Origin: Streptomyces griseomycini
Lineage (GTDB): Bacteria; Actinomycetota; Actinomycetes; Streptomycetales; Streptomycetaceae
NCBI RefSeq assembly: GCF_014203535.1
Contig: NZ_JACHJI010000016.1
Coordinates: forward strand, 62,001 to 126,000
DNA: 64,000 bases
Direction: 5' to 3'
Shown here: positions 8,904-17,665 of the stretch, piece after piece
How positions within the stretch are numbered: position 1 is the first letter of the stretch
How the letters are laid out: each line of letters starts with the position of its first letter
The notes under the pieces: model-generated
What the model was told of the DNA's origin: nothing
The model's input: the letters and a program-made list of their open reading frames with translations, nothing else
Databases searched by the model: none
Program-made: the position numbers and the translations under genes

Positions 8904-10841
8904 ATGCGAATCGACGTACTCGGTGCCGTGCGGGCCCTCCACGACGACGGCACCCCCGTCGACCTGGGCGGTCCCCGCCACCGTGAGGTACTCGCCCGGC
9001 TTGTCGCCGCCGGGGGACGGATGGTCGCCACCGACACCCTCGTGGACGACCTGTGGGCCGAGCCGCCGGTGCGCGCCGTGGGTGCGTTGCGTACGTTCGT
9101 CGCCGCGCTGCGCCGCGCCGTCGAACCCGGCCGGCCACCCCGCACCCCGCCGCGCGTCCTCGTCACGGAAGGCCCCGGCTACGCGCTGCGCCTGCCGCGC
9201 GACACCGTGGACGTCCACCGGTTCGAGGACGCTCTGGTCCGCGCCCGGCGTGCACCCGATGCGCTGACCGACCTCGACGCGGCCCTGGCGGCCTGGCGCG
9301 GCCCCGCCTATGCCGACGTGGCCGGCTCCGCGTGGGCCCAGCGCGAACGGACCCGGCTGGAGGAGCTGAGGCTGGAGGGGGTGGAACTGCGCGCCCGCCT
9401 CCTCCTCGACTCCGGTTCAGGAGCCGAGCTGGTCGCCGAACTGGGCGCCCACGTCACCGAACACCCCTGGCGTGAACCGGCCTGGGGGCTGCTGGCCCGC
9501 GCACTGCACCGGGCGGGCCGTCAGGCGGACGCACTGGCCACCCTGCGCCGTGCCCGCACGATGCTCGCGGACCAGCTCGGGCTCGACCTGGGTGCCGGCC
9601 TCCGGCGCCTGGAGACGGACATTCTCCGCGGAGCCACGACGCTCCAGCCCCCACGCACCGTCTGGACCGCAGGCGTACGACTCGGACCGCGCACCACCGT
9701 GGAACTGGCGCGCACCCTGGCCCTGGCGGGTGGTGACGCCCTCATCCACTCGCGGCGCGACCGCCTCGCCGCCGTCCAGGCGGCGGAGCGCACCGGAGAC
9801 ATCGCCCTGACCGCCCGCGTCATCGGCGCCTACGACGTGCCCGCCCTCTGGAGCCGGGCCGACGATCCCGGTCAGTCCCGCGCCGTCGTCGCGGCGGCCG
9901 AGCGTACGCTCACCGCGCTCGGCACCGACGGCCCCGCCGAACTCCGCGCCCGCCTGCTGGCCACCGTCGCGGTCGAGAGCCGCAGCGCCGATCTGTCCGC
10001 CGTCGAACGGAGGCGCGCCGGGCAGGCGGCGCGTGAGGCCGAGGCGCTGGCCCGGGAGCTGGACGATCCCGCCCTGCTGGTGTTCGCCCTCAACGGCGTC
10101 TTCCTCCAGTCCTTCACCCGGCCCGGGCTCGCGACGGCGCGGGACGTGATCGGCTCCGAGATCCTCGATCTGGCCACCCGGCACGAGCTGCCGGACTTCG
10201 TCGTGCTCGGCCGGCTCATCCGCCTGCAGTCCGCCTCCGCCCTCGGCGACCTCGATGCCGCGACCGCACACGCCGAGGCAGCCGAGCAGCTCGCCGTCAG
10301 CACCGAGGCCCTGCTCGTCCCCGTCCTCACCGGCTGGTTCCGGGCCCGGGCCACGGCCGCCCGCAGTACCGAACTGGGCGGGCCGACCGCCGCCACGGCC
10401 GCGGCGCAGTACCGCGCCGCCGAAGACGCCCTCGCCGAGACAGCGGGCATGCCGGGGCTGCACCGGGGCCTGTTCGCCCTCGCCCTCCTGGGCCTGCGTC
10501 TCCTGCACGACCGTCCCGCACCCACCGATCCCGCCCTCGACTGGGGCCCGTACCGCCCTTGGACGCACCCCTTGGTGCTGCTCGCCCGCAACCGGGACGA
10601 AGAGGCCCGTACAGCCCTGGCCATGACGCCCGAACCACCCCTTGATCACATGCAGGAGGCACTCTGGTGCCTGACCGCCCACGCCGCCGCCCGCCTCGGC
10701 GAGCGCCCGGTCGCCGCCCGCGCAGCAGCGGCCCTGCGCGCCGCCCGCACCGAACACGCGGGCGGCGCGAGCGGGATGCTGACGCTGGGGCCGGTGGCGC
10801 GGTACCTGGCGGAGGCGGAGGCATGCGCCGACAGGAGATGA
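8904..10841 (+). CDS. SARP-family transcriptional regulator, 645 aa
   Basis: The N-terminus (about 1-95; MRIDVLGAVR, GGPRHREVLARLV, then RTFVAALRRAVEPG) is the OmpR-like winged helix of Streptomyces antibiotic regulatory proteins. Residues about 96-240 are the bacterial transcriptional activation domain. The remaining 400 residues are Ala/Arg-rich helices resembling TPR repeats. There is no P-loop, unlike AfsR-type relatives. ATG 8904 is preferred to ATG 8832 and 8895 because it starts directly at the conserved strand and has a G-rich site upstream. It probably activates a target elsewhere, or the divergent dehalogenase-like gene; no biosynthetic cluster adjoins it. Confidence 0.87.
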   Translation: MRIDVLGAVRALHDDGTPVDLGGPRHREVLARLVAAGGRMVATDTLVDDLWAEPPVRAVGALRTFVAALRRAVEPGRPPRTPPRVLVTEGPGYALRLPRDTVDVHRFEDALVRARRAPDALTDLDAALAAWRGPAYADVAGSAWAQRERTRLEELRLEGVELRARLLLDSGSGAELVAELGAHVTEHPWREPAWGLLARALHRAGRQADALATLRRARTMLADQLGLDLGAGLRRLETDILRGATTLQPPRTVWTAGVRLGPRTTVELARTLALAGGDALIHSRRDRLAAVQAAERTGDIALTARVIGAYDVPALWSRADDPGQSRAVVAAAERTLTALGTDGPAELRARLLATVAVESRSADLSAVERRRAGQAAREAEALARELDDPALLVFALNGVFLQSFTRPGLATARDVIGSEILDLATRHELPDFVVLGRLIRLQSASALGDLDAATAHAEAAEQLAVSTEALLVPVLTGWFRARATAARSTELGGPTAATAAAQYRAAEDALAETAGMPGLHRGLFALALLGLRLLHDRPAPTDPALDWGPYRPWTHPLVLLARNRDEEARTALAMTPEPPLDHMQEALWCLTAHAAARLGERPVAARAAAALRAARTEHAGGASGMLTLGPVARYLAEAEACADRR

Positions 10842-11310
10842 CCGGCACCGTCCGCGGCCCGCTCCCCCACCTGCCCGTCCCACCTTGACCGGGCAACGCG
10901 CCCCCGGACCCGTCCAGCCATACGTGCCGAAGTGAGGTAACGAGCCGCTCCGATCGATGACGAGCTGAGGTCGGCACTTCGGTACGCCGACTCGGTGTCC
11001 TGGTCCGCCCGGGCAGCCCCCGTCAGGCGGCGCGGCGGACATCGACGCCGGCGACGTACCCGGCCAAGCGGCGCTCGCGACGCGGCTCCGGCAGGAACGG
11101 CCGAAGCGCGACATCCTGACGGACAATGCCGCCGACGTCACCCACCTCCCGGTCGAGGCACGGACCGAGGAGGCGTCCGACGGGCTCCTCACGACCGATC
11201 TCAGGTCGCCGTTCTTCCTGATCAGGGCCTGCTGCCGTCGGGGCGGGCGGAGCGGTGAGGGTGGCCGGCGCTGCCGGGGCGGCTGCCCCCTCCGGCACTG
11301 AGGCGCGGGG
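10842..11310. other. no supported gene; possibly decayed coding DNA
   Basis: About 470 bases after the SARP gene. A plus-strand frame around 11070-11230 reads TDNAADVTHLPVEARTEEA and has a coding-like composition, but it has no start or ribosome site and I cannot assign it. I treat it as relic sequence next to the broken HTH gene. Confidence 0.3.
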
Positions 11311-11533
11311 TAGAGCTCCGCGAGCCTGTTCAGCAGCCGCGCACATGCCTCACGCTCCGGGTCCCGCGGCTCGGTCGTCTTCTTCACCGACTCCCAGCCG
11401 GACGCGGTCGCCCGGCGCACCTTCGGCGCAGGGCCACCTCGTTCAGCGTCAGCCCGTGCGCGGTGCGCAGCCTCTTGCGCTCTTGCGCCGGCGGCGGCCG
11501 CCGGTGAGCGTGGCTGCGCACGGCCTCGTTGAA
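11311..11533 (-). pseudogene. broken helix-turn-helix protein fragment
   Basis: Two minus-strand frames join into a Streptomyces HTH protein of the kind found on plasmids and chromosome ends. The first carries QERKRLRTAHGLTLNEVA; the second carries RRATASGWESVKKTTEPRDP followed by an Arg/Leu-rich helix and ELYPAP. The frames are out of register near 11430, and the remainder of the gene is absent. Neither piece has a credible start of its own. Confidence 0.6.
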
Positions 11534-11564
11534 CGGGAGAAGGCGGGGTATCCGGGAGGCGACG

Positions 11565-12125
11565 ATGCTGTCCCGACTCCCCTTCGAGGAGGTCTGCGCT
11601 GTGCTCTCGCTCAAGCGCTTACTCGACCGCAGTCTGGCCGCGCAGGCGACCCTGGTCTTCCTGCTGGGACTGGGCACCACGGCCCTGATCCGCAGGGACG
11701 AGCACCCGGCTGTCTGGGTGTTCCAGAGCGCTCTCTACACCGGGGTCGCCGTCGCGGTCCTGGCCGTCCAGCGCCGCCGGGCCGCCCGAGCCGTGGGCAC
11801 CGACGCGGGCAAACTCGCCGATCTGAACCGGAAGATCCGGCGCCATGAGGTGCCGCAGGACCCCGAGGAGCAGGCGGCCATGCGACGGCTGGTCGCCGAG
11901 CAGCTCGGCCAGATGGAGCGGGCGGGCAAGTGGCTGCCGTACTGGCTCGGCGCCATGGGCCTCGTCGCGGTCGGCATGTTCGTCCTGGGGGCCGTCAGCG
12001 GGTCCCTGGTCTTTCCCCTTCTCTTCGCGGTCGGCACGGTCGCGCTGTGCGCCTGGGTCCTGTGGATGCGCCGCCGCTCCCTGGACCGCCTCCGCCGGAT
12101 GCGCCAGGCCCTGCGACAGCGGTGA
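11565..12125 (+). CDS. membrane protein, 186 aa
   Basis: A small integral membrane protein. Hydrophobic segments are at about residues 25-60 (ATLVFLLGLGTTALI, then ALYTGVAVAVLAV) and 125-165 (WLGAMGLVAVGMFVLG, then FPLLFAVGTVALCAWVLW), separated by a charged cytoplasmic helix. The function is unknown; similar proteins are widespread in Streptomyces. ATG 11565 has GGGAGG 5 bases upstream. Codon 19 is TTA (11619-11621), a marker of bldA-dependent, late-growth translation. The stop codon abuts the IS6 relic, so that element inserted immediately behind the gene. Confidence 0.75.
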   Translation: MLSRLPFEEVCAVLSLKRLLDRSLAAQATLVFLLGLGTTALIRRDEHPAVWVFQSALYTGVAVAVLAVQRRRAARAVGTDAGKLADLNRKIRRHEVPQDPEEQAAMRRLVAEQLGQMERAGKWLPYWLGAMGLVAVGMFVLGAVSGSLVFPLLFAVGTVALCAWVLWMRRRSLDRLRRMRQALRQR

Positions 12126-12266
12126 GCGGTGGTACAGCCACCCCCGGTGGGAGATGGCCTCGACCGGGTACCGGTGGCCCTTGTACGACAGCGACGCGCT
12201 CCCCACAGGCGCCCCTTCCCGAGCTGATCACCCAGAAGATCACCCCCGCCGGTCGGTCAACGTGAC
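12126..12266 (-). mobile_element. IS6-family remnant, left copy
   Basis: Reading leftwards on the minus strand, a GTCACGTTGAC end is followed by the first codons of an IS6/IS26-type transposase (SYKGHRYPVEAISHRGWLYHR). The element is cut at 12126, directly after the membrane-protein stop. The same end sequence and N-terminus recur in opposite orientation at 18836, about three-quarters identical by eye. Nothing downstream of the first 27 or so residues remains. Confidence 0.72.
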
Positions 12267-12291
12267 GGCGTCCTCCCGATTGCGCCTGCGT

Positions 12292-12936
12292 TCACTGCCC
12301 GTCCCCTCGCTCACGCCCCTCTTCCCGACGGACGGAGAAGGCGCCCGCGGCAGCCGCCAGGACTGCCGCCTGCGCGGCCCGTTCCGGGAGGTGCGGGTCC
12401 GGATCGGAACGCAGGAGCACCAGCTGGTGGTAGAGCGGCGCCGTGGCGGCGATCAGCAGGCTCCGCGCGTCCGTGTGCTGTGCGGGGAGCTCACCGCGCT
12501 CGATGGCGCGTTCGACGAGGATCTCGCACTGGGTGTACCGGTCCGTCCACAGCTGCGTCTGGGCCCGCGCGGCCTGTTCGGAGTGGAACGAGGCGGCCAT
12601 CAGGGCGACGGCGAACGACGGTCGCAGGACCAGGGACTCCTGGATCTCCTGGTTGAGGGCCGTCAGATCACCGCGCAGCGAGCCGGTGTCCGGTGGTTGC
12701 CAGTCGATCTCGCCGGCGGCGGCGATGACGTCGACGAGCAGGCCGCCGACATCGCGCCAACGCCGGTAGACCGTGGCGCGGTGCACTCCGGCTCGCGTCG
12801 CGACACCCTCCACCGTGAGTCCTTCGTGACCGCGTTCAGCGAGTTCGGCGCGCACCGCGTCGAGGACCTGGGCGCGGATGCGGGCGGTGCGACCGCCCGG
12901 ACGGCGGTCCGACGTCGTGTCCAGTGGGTCTGTCAT
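12292..12936 (-). CDS. TetR-family transcriptional regulator
   Basis: A 214-residue TetR protein. The N-terminal HTH (about residues 20-66) reads LTVEGVATRAGVHRATVYRR; the remainder is an all-helical ligand and dimer domain. It is divergent from the Vat-type acetyltransferase at 13036. A perfect 14-base palindrome lies between the two starts, so it probably represses vat and itself and is released by an inducer, perhaps the antibiotic. No good ribosome site precedes the ATG, so the message may have a very short leader. Confidence 0.88.
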   Translation of the reverse strand: MTDPLDTTSDRRPGGRTARIRAQVLDAVRAELAERGHEGLTVEGVATRAGVHRATVYRRWRDVGGLLVDVIAAAGEIDWQPPDTGSLRGDLTALNQEIQESLVLRPSFAVALMAASFHSEQAARAQTQLWTDRYTQCEILVERAIERGELPAQHTDARSLLIAATAPLYHQLVLLRSDPDPHLPERAAQAAVLAAAAGAFSVRREEGRERGDGQ

Positions 12937-12989
12937 CGGCAGTCAGTATCCGGTTGATCAAGGCGGCAGGACCGTGCCAGCATATTAAC

Positions 12990-13003
12990 GCGACAGTTGT
13001 CGC
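12990..13003. promoter_or_regulatory. candidate TetR operator
   Basis: GCGACAGTTGTCGC is a 14-base inverted repeat (GCGACA, 2-base spacer, TGTCGC) in the gap between divergent tetR and vat, 33 bases before the vat start. It is the only good palindrome in that gap. Assignment to the adjacent TetR protein is inference. Confidence 0.6.
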
Positions 13004-13035
13004 TCTAGGTCCACTGGAGAGGAACCGCCTCCGCG

Positions 13036-13689
13036 ATGCCGCCCGTTCCCGCTGACCCCACCGTGCTCCACCCGATGCCCGGACACCCGCGCGTGGTCCT
13101 GCTCAAGCCGCTGGTGAAGTCACCGCTGATCGAGGTCGGTGACTTCTCCTACTACGACGATCCGGAGGACCCGACCGCCTTCGAGACGCGCAACGTCCTG
13201 TACCACTACGGTCCCGAGCGGCTCGTCATCGGCAAGTACTGCGCGCTGGGGACGGGCACCCGGTTCATCATGAACGGCGCCAACCACCGCATGGACGGCC
13301 CTTCCACCTTCCCGTTCCCCACCATGGGCGGCTCCTGGGCGGAGCACTTCGACCTGCTCACCGACCTGCCCGGCCGGGGCGACACGGTCGTCGGCAACGA
13401 CGTGTGGTTCGGCCACGGCGCCACGGTCATGCCCGGCGTACGCATCGGTCACGGCGCGATCGTCGCCGCCGGCGCCGTGGTCACCGGCGACGTCCCCGAC
13501 TACGGCATCGTCGGCGGTAACCCCGCCCGGCTCATCCGCACCCGCTACGACTCCGCGGACATCGCCCGGCTCCTCGCCGTGGCGTGGTGGGACTGGCCCG
13601 TGCAGCACATCACCAGGCACGTGCGGACGATCATGTCGGGGACCGTCGCCGACCTGGAGGAGGCCGCCGCGCGGATCGACCAGCCCTGA
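13036..13689 (+). CDS. vat: Vat-family streptogramin A O-acetyltransferase
   Basis: A 217-residue left-handed beta-helix (hexapeptide repeat) acetyltransferase. The segment FIMNGANHRMDGPSTFPF is diagnostic of the Vat/CatB xenobiotic acetyltransferases and contains the catalytic histidine (NHRMDG). Hexapeptide turns follow (VVGNDVWFGHGATVMPGVRI, then HGAIVAAGAVVT), and the late GIVGGNPARLIR segment is also typical. Vat enzymes inactivate group A streptogramins by acetyl-CoA-dependent acetylation. The gene is divergent from tetR. A streptogramin B lyase gene lies 0.8 kb away, which strengthens the substrate call. A GGAGAGG site precedes the ATG at slightly long spacing. Confidence 0.87.
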   Translation: MPPVPADPTVLHPMPGHPRVVLLKPLVKSPLIEVGDFSYYDDPEDPTAFETRNVLYHYGPERLVIGKYCALGTGTRFIMNGANHRMDGPSTFPFPTMGGSWAEHFDLLTDLPGRGDTVVGNDVWFGHGATVMPGVRIGHGAIVAAGAVVTGDVPDYGIVGGNPARLIRTRYDSADIARLLAVAWWDWPVQHITRHVRTIMSGTVADLEEAAARIDQP

Positions 13690-13747
13690 CACCGCCTCCT
13701 CGCCCCACCGCCCGCACCCGTCCCGCGCCAGGAACGAGGGATCGCCC

Positions 13748-14335
13748 ACGTCCCGTCGCCGCGCCCATATCGCGATGGTCGGCGTCCCCGTCGTCAGTCA
13801 TGGCCTGCCCAGCCTCGCGCTCATCCGTGAGCTGGTGGCCCGTGGGCACCGGGTCACCTACGCCAACGACCCGTCCGTGGCCGACCGGATCCAGTCCGCC
13901 GGCGCGGAACTGGTGCCCTGCACCACCACGGACGTGGATGCGTCCTCCGGCCCGCCCGCCCGGGCCCTCGCCCTGATCCCACGGGCGATGCAGCCGCACG
14001 CCGGTCGAGTCGGCACCGACACGGGGGCCTTCGGCGGCCCCTGCTTCGGCACCCGAGCGGACACGGACGGCTGGACCCGCCCGGCAGCCGCGGACAACGT
14101 GCTGCTGATCTCGCTCGGCTCGGCGCACACGCGCCGGCCCGCGTTCCACCGCCGGTGCATCGCGGCCTTCGGCGACCTGCCCGGCTGGCACGTCGTACTC
14201 CAGACCGGCAAGCACACCGGCCCCGAGGAACTCGGCGCCATCCCGCCCAACAACGCCCCGCTCAACTCAGTGCATAGCGCAAACAACCAGCCCAGCCCCC
14301 ACAGCACCCGCCGCCGGGCCTTCCACGCACCATGA
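13748..14335 (+). pseudogene. macrolide glycosyltransferase remnant (MGT family)
   Basis: The N-terminal part (SRRRAHIAMVGVPVVSHGLP, then HRVTYANDPSVADR) and a later piece (NVLLISLGSAHTRRPAFHRR, then GWHVVLQTGKH) match macrolide-inactivating glycosyltransferases, normally about 400 residues. Here about 150 internal residues and the whole C-terminal nucleotide-sugar region are missing. The frame that should start with methionine about ten codons before 13775 begins without an ATG. I call it a deletion-bearing pseudogene. Its position between vat and vgb points to a former wider macrolide-streptogramin resistance set. Confidence 0.75.
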
Positions 14336-14484
14336 GACTCACTCACGGAACAGACACACCGCCCAAGACAACTGAGCGACAGCAGGTCCCAACCAAAGTC
14401 AACGGGCAGGCGCACCAGCTACGCCACAGCACGTCGATCGGGCTATGCCAACGGCTGGTGTGACGCGACACCGACACACGGCTG

Positions 14485-14509
14485 GCCCGGGTGGTTCTCC
14501 GTCCCGGGC
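14485..14509. terminator. terminator after vgb
   Basis: GCCCGGG and CCCGGGC make a 7-bp stem around an 11-base loop immediately beyond the vgb stop codon on the minus strand. Between it and the glycosyltransferase relic there is only short noncoding DNA. Confidence 0.6.
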
Positions 14510-15402
14510 TACGGTTCCAACCGCGCGACCCCTCCCGTCTCGAGGGCCACCCACAGAGCGCCGTCGGAGCCCATGGTGATGCCGTGCGGCTCGGACGACG
14601 GTGACGGCAGGCTGTACTCGGCGATCTCGCCGCTGCCGGTGATGCGGCCGATGCGGTTGGCTCCCCATTCGGTGAACCAGCAGTCCCCGGTGGCGGCCGC
14701 GACGATGGCGTGGGGTCCGGCCGCGCGGTCGGGGAGCGGGAACTCCTTGATCGTGCCATCCACCGAGATCCTGCCGATCTGGCCCGCTGCGATCTCGACG
14801 AACCACAAGGCGGCGCCGTCGCTGGTGATGCCCACGGGTGCGGCGCCGGGGGTGGGGAGTGGGTGTATGACGATGTCCCCGTGGACGGTGATGCGGCCGA
14901 TTGCGTTCGCCTGGTTGAGGGTGAACCACAGGGCACCGTCAGGGCCTGCGGTGATTGCCGAGGGACAGGCGCCCGCATGGGGAAGGACGAACTCGGTGAT
15001 CTCTCCCTTGCAGGTGATGCGGCCGATACGGTCGGCGTTCATCTCCGTGAACCACACCGCGCCGTCTGGACCGGCCGTGATACCGAAGGGTCCGCTGTCG
15101 GGCGTCGGTACGGGGAAGGACTCCGTTTCGCCGTCGGCGGTGACGCGGCCGATCCGGTGGTCCTGGGACCGGGTGAACCACAGTGCTCCGTCGGGCCCAG
15201 GGGCGATGACCGCAGGACGGCACTCGGGCGAGTCCAAGGGGTACTCGTCGAGTTCGCCGTCGAGGGTGAGACGCGCGATGCGGCCACTGTGCGCGAGGGT
15301 GAGCCACAGCGCACCGTCAGGTCCGGCCGTGACGCCGTAAGGCCCAGCACCCTTGCCCGCCAGGGGGATCTCCCTGATGACCGGGGCATCACAACGGTGC
15401 AC
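14509..15402 (-). CDS. vgb: streptogramin B lyase (virginiamycin B lyase)
   Basis: A 297-residue seven-bladed beta-propeller made of repeated GPDGALWFT/GRIT units, the hallmark of Vgb. The catalytic residues expected from the staphylococcal enzyme are visible in order: histidine in AAGPHAIV, glutamate in CWFTEWG, and the Glu/His pair in SSEPHGIT. Vgb linearises group B streptogramins by Mg-dependent elimination at the threonyl ester. Start GTG at 15402 has AAGGAG 5 bases upstream; a longer frame upstream overlaps the hydrolase and is not used. The 32-base gap to that hydrolase indicates an operon. Confidence 0.9.
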   Translation of the reverse strand: MHRCDAPVIREIPLAGKGAGPYGVTAGPDGALWLTLAHSGRIARLTLDGELDEYPLDSPECRPAVIAPGPDGALWFTRSQDHRIGRVTADGETESFPVPTPDSGPFGITAGPDGAVWFTEMNADRIGRITCKGEITEFVLPHAGACPSAITAGPDGALWFTLNQANAIGRITVHGDIVIHPLPTPGAAPVGITSDGAALWFVEIAAGQIGRISVDGTIKEFPLPDRAAGPHAIVAAATGDCWFTEWGANRIGRITGSGEIAEYSLPSPSSEPHGITMGSDGALWVALETGGVARLEP

Positions 15403-15434
15403 AGCAACTCCTTGTACAGGTGGCGGGGTGGGGA

Positions 15435-16343
15435 TCAATCGACGTCCCTGGCCGATGCCGCAGCCCGCTCCCGCACCAGGTCGAGAATGATCGCGGCGAG
15501 GTCGGCGGGCCGGGTCATGGGGACGTTGTGGTTCGAGCTGATGTCGATCAGCCGGCGGCCAGGGACGGCGTCGACGACGGCGCGCACCTCGTCGCGGCGT
15601 GAGGCGTAGAAGCCGTCCTCGGCCAGCACGATCGTCATCGGGCAGGTGAGGCGGTCGTACACGTCCACGGCCGGGAATACTTCTGCCCCGGGGTCCACGG
15701 CAGTGACCGTCGCGACCTCCTCGACGGTCGGCCGCCGCACCCACCTGTGGTCGCGGCGCAGGAAGGAGCGCCGCGTGACCTCCTCGACAAGTCCGGGCCG
15801 TGCTCCGGCGTTGAGCCAGTCCTCTCCGGCCTCCCGCACGCACTGCTCGACGTAGGCGTGCACCTGGTCGTCGTCGGCTTTCCAGCCGTAGCGGAACATC
15901 GTCCGCAAACGGTCCGCCGCCTCGGCGGTCCGCAGACCGGCATGCTCGGCGAGTGACGCGTTGCGGTCATCGAGCACCACGCCGTCCACGACGCAGAGAG
16001 CGGCCGGTTCCACGAGACCACTGGCAGCGGCGGCCGTCACCGCGTACCCGCCGGTGGAATGGCCCACCAGCACGGGGCGGTCCCAGCCCAGCGCGCTGAC
16101 GACGCTGTCGATGTCTCGCCAGTACTGCTCGGGACTGGCGGAGTCGAGCCGGGTCTGCCCATGGCCACGCAGGTCGAGGGCGATCGGACGGCACTCGCTC
16201 ACCAGGTGGGACGCCACGTCCGTCCAGGCCGCAGCGTTGTGTCCGCTGCCGTGGACAAGCAGCACGCCCTCGCCGTGACCGCCGAAGTCCACACCGGACA
16301 GGACCCCGTCCACGACGGGTAGTTCGATCTCTGTTCCGGTCAC
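15435..16343 (-). CDS. alpha/beta hydrolase in operon with vgb
   Basis: A 302-residue alpha/beta hydrolase. It has LLVHGSGHNAAAW (oxyanion hole), nucleophile serine in VLVGHSTGGYA, and a late SSNHNVPMTRP histidine. It is transcribed ahead of vgb with only 32 bases between them. The substrate is unknown. An esterase acting on the same cyclic depsipeptides as Vgb, or on its product, is an attractive but unproven idea. Two GTG codons at 16346 and 16343 compete as start; both follow a weak AGGG site. Confidence 0.78.
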   Translation of the reverse strand: MTGTEIELPVVDGVLSGVDFGGHGEGVLLVHGSGHNAAAWTDVASHLVSECRPIALDLRGHGQTRLDSASPEQYWRDIDSVVSALGWDRPVLVGHSTGGYAVTAAAASGLVEPAALCVVDGVVLDDRNASLAEHAGLRTAEAADRLRTMFRYGWKADDDQVHAYVEQCVREAGEDWLNAGARPGLVEEVTRRSFLRRDHRWVRRPTVEEVATVTAVDPGAEVFPAVDVYDRLTCPMTIVLAEDGFYASRRDEVRAVVDAVPGRRLIDISSNHNVPMTRPADLAAIILDLVRERAAASARDVD

Positions 16344-16439
16344 CACCGCACCCTGTCTGCGAGGAGGCGGCCAGTGCAACCGCTTTTCTCACAGGGAGTC
16401 AGGGCGGGGTGCGGATTCGCTGGAACCGCGCCAGGGAGC

Positions 16440-16990
16440 GGACAACGCAACTGCCGCAGCGGGACAGGACCCGCCGACCCCACCGCCGCGGCGCCCGGCC
16501 GACCGCGGCCGTGATCGACGCGCGGAGCGTGAAGGCCTCGGCGAACGTGACCGAGACCAGTCAGGGCATCGACGCCGGCAAGAAGACCGAAGGGCGCGGG
16601 CGGCACGTCATCAGCGACACTCTCGGCCTGGTTCTGGCCGTGCTGGTCACCGCAGCGTCCGTGCACGACACCACCGGCGGCAAGCTCCTGCTCGACGACC
16701 TGGCCGCGGCCCATCCCAGCTGTCGAAGGTCTGGGCGGATGGCGGCTGCCAGAGCGGTCTCTTCAACCGCGGCGCCGGCTTGGGCATCGATGTGGAGGTG
16801 GTGCAGCGGCCACGGGCGAAGGGGCTCGAACCGCTGCCGAGACGGTGGGTGACCGAGCGGACCTTCGGCTGGCCGATGACGAGCCTTGCCTGGCGAGGAC
16901 GGCGCCTCCCGCAACGCGTCCCAGGCGCCCTTCGCCGAGAAGTCGGTGCGCACGACGAGGGCCTCCAAAGCGCAGGGGAGCTGATTCACG
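16440..16990 (+). pseudogene. IS5-family transposase remnant
   Basis: Plus-strand frames carry AAVIDARSVKASANV (first DDE aspartate) and TLGLVLAVLVTAASVHDTTG. A frameshift near 16720 is followed by LGIDVEVVQRPRAKGLEPLP and ERTFGW (DDE glutamate). This order is that of Streptomyces IS5-group transposases. The N-terminal half and the last part are missing, so the element is dead. It separates the vgb operon from the DoxX/LysR unit. Confidence 0.75.
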
Positions 16991-17200
16991 CGCGGACGGT
17001 ACCGCCGACCCGGTAGACCAATCGGACCACAGCACCAGGCACTCCCCTGCTCCTGGGCAGGCACTGCGGGAGCTCGGAGCGGAGTGGGCAGAGCCGGCGC
17101 GGCGGCGGCTCGCCTGCTCACCCGGCCGGCGCCTCAATCCTGGGCCACCCCGTCCTCGTAGCCATCGACACCGGGAGGGGTCACTGACCTGTCGCCGCGG

Positions 17201-17229
17201 AGGTTGAGTGTTCTCATCGAGCATTGAGT
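17201..17229 (+). repeat. 29-bp inverted repeat, left arm
   Basis: Begins AGGTTGAGTGTTCTCATCGA. The reverse complement of 18698-18726 matches it at 26 of 29 positions. The arms bracket exactly the doxX-like and lysR genes; the inner edge is 10 bases from the doxX stop. Arms 1.5 kb apart look like transposon ends rather than a hairpin. Confidence 0.75.
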
Positions 17230-17239
17230 GGTGCCGCCG

Positions 17240-17605
17240 TCAGGAGGACACGGTCAAGGCCAGCGAGGCAACGGCGGTTGCGAAGTAGAAACCGGGAAAC
17301 GCGAGGTTGTAGAGCACGCGGGCGCGCAGGTGGAAGGCGAGCGCGCCCAGGTAGAGCAGGACGAGGCCGCAGGCCGCGGCGGCGCCGAGGGGGCGCAGTG
17401 CGGTGTCGTAGAGACCCAGGAGGAGGCCCGCCGCACCGGCCAGCTTGAGGCCGGCCAGCCGGGGCAGCCAGGATCGGGGCACACCCACCTCCGCCGAGTT
17501 GGCCAGTACGAAGCGCGCCCCGGCGAGGTCGGCGGCGGCCATGCCGACGTTGACGGCGGCGGTGAGCAGGGTGACGATCAGGAGCGCGAGCTGGGTACCG
17601 GTCAT
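17240..17605 (-). CDS. DoxX-like membrane protein
   Basis: A 121-residue protein with four hydrophobic segments. It starts MTGTQLALLIVTLLTAAVNV, then WLPRLAGLKLAGAAGLLLGL, then PLGAAAACGLVLLYLGALAF, then the FYFATAVASLALTV tail. This is the layout of the DoxX-like family of small inner-membrane proteins, often linked to redox or thiol stress. Start ATG 17605 was chosen because the 12 upstream codons are not conserved in style. It is divergent from lysR with only 60 bases between them, so the LysR protein is the likely regulator. Confidence 0.78.
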   Translation of the reverse strand: MTGTQLALLIVTLLTAAVNVGMAAADLAGARFVLANSAEVGVPRSWLPRLAGLKLAGAAGLLLGLYDTALRPLGAAAACGLVLLYLGALAFHLRARVLYNLAFPGFYFATAVASLALTVSS

Positions 17606-17665
17606 GCCTTCAGGGTCCGCATGCCCTTCGGCACCGTCCAATACCTGCTTCTATAACCTGGTGGC

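Noticed and set aside
9417..11420. 667-codon minus-strand frame opposite the SARP gene
   Set aside because: Only its first 45 codons are meaningful (HTH relic); the rest is antisense shadow.
13036..13689. Chloramphenicol acetyltransferase (CatB) as the identity of the hexapeptide-repeat enzyme
   Set aside because: The fold is shared, but the NHRMDG context and the nearby vgb favour a Vat-type enzyme; still, substrate is not proven.
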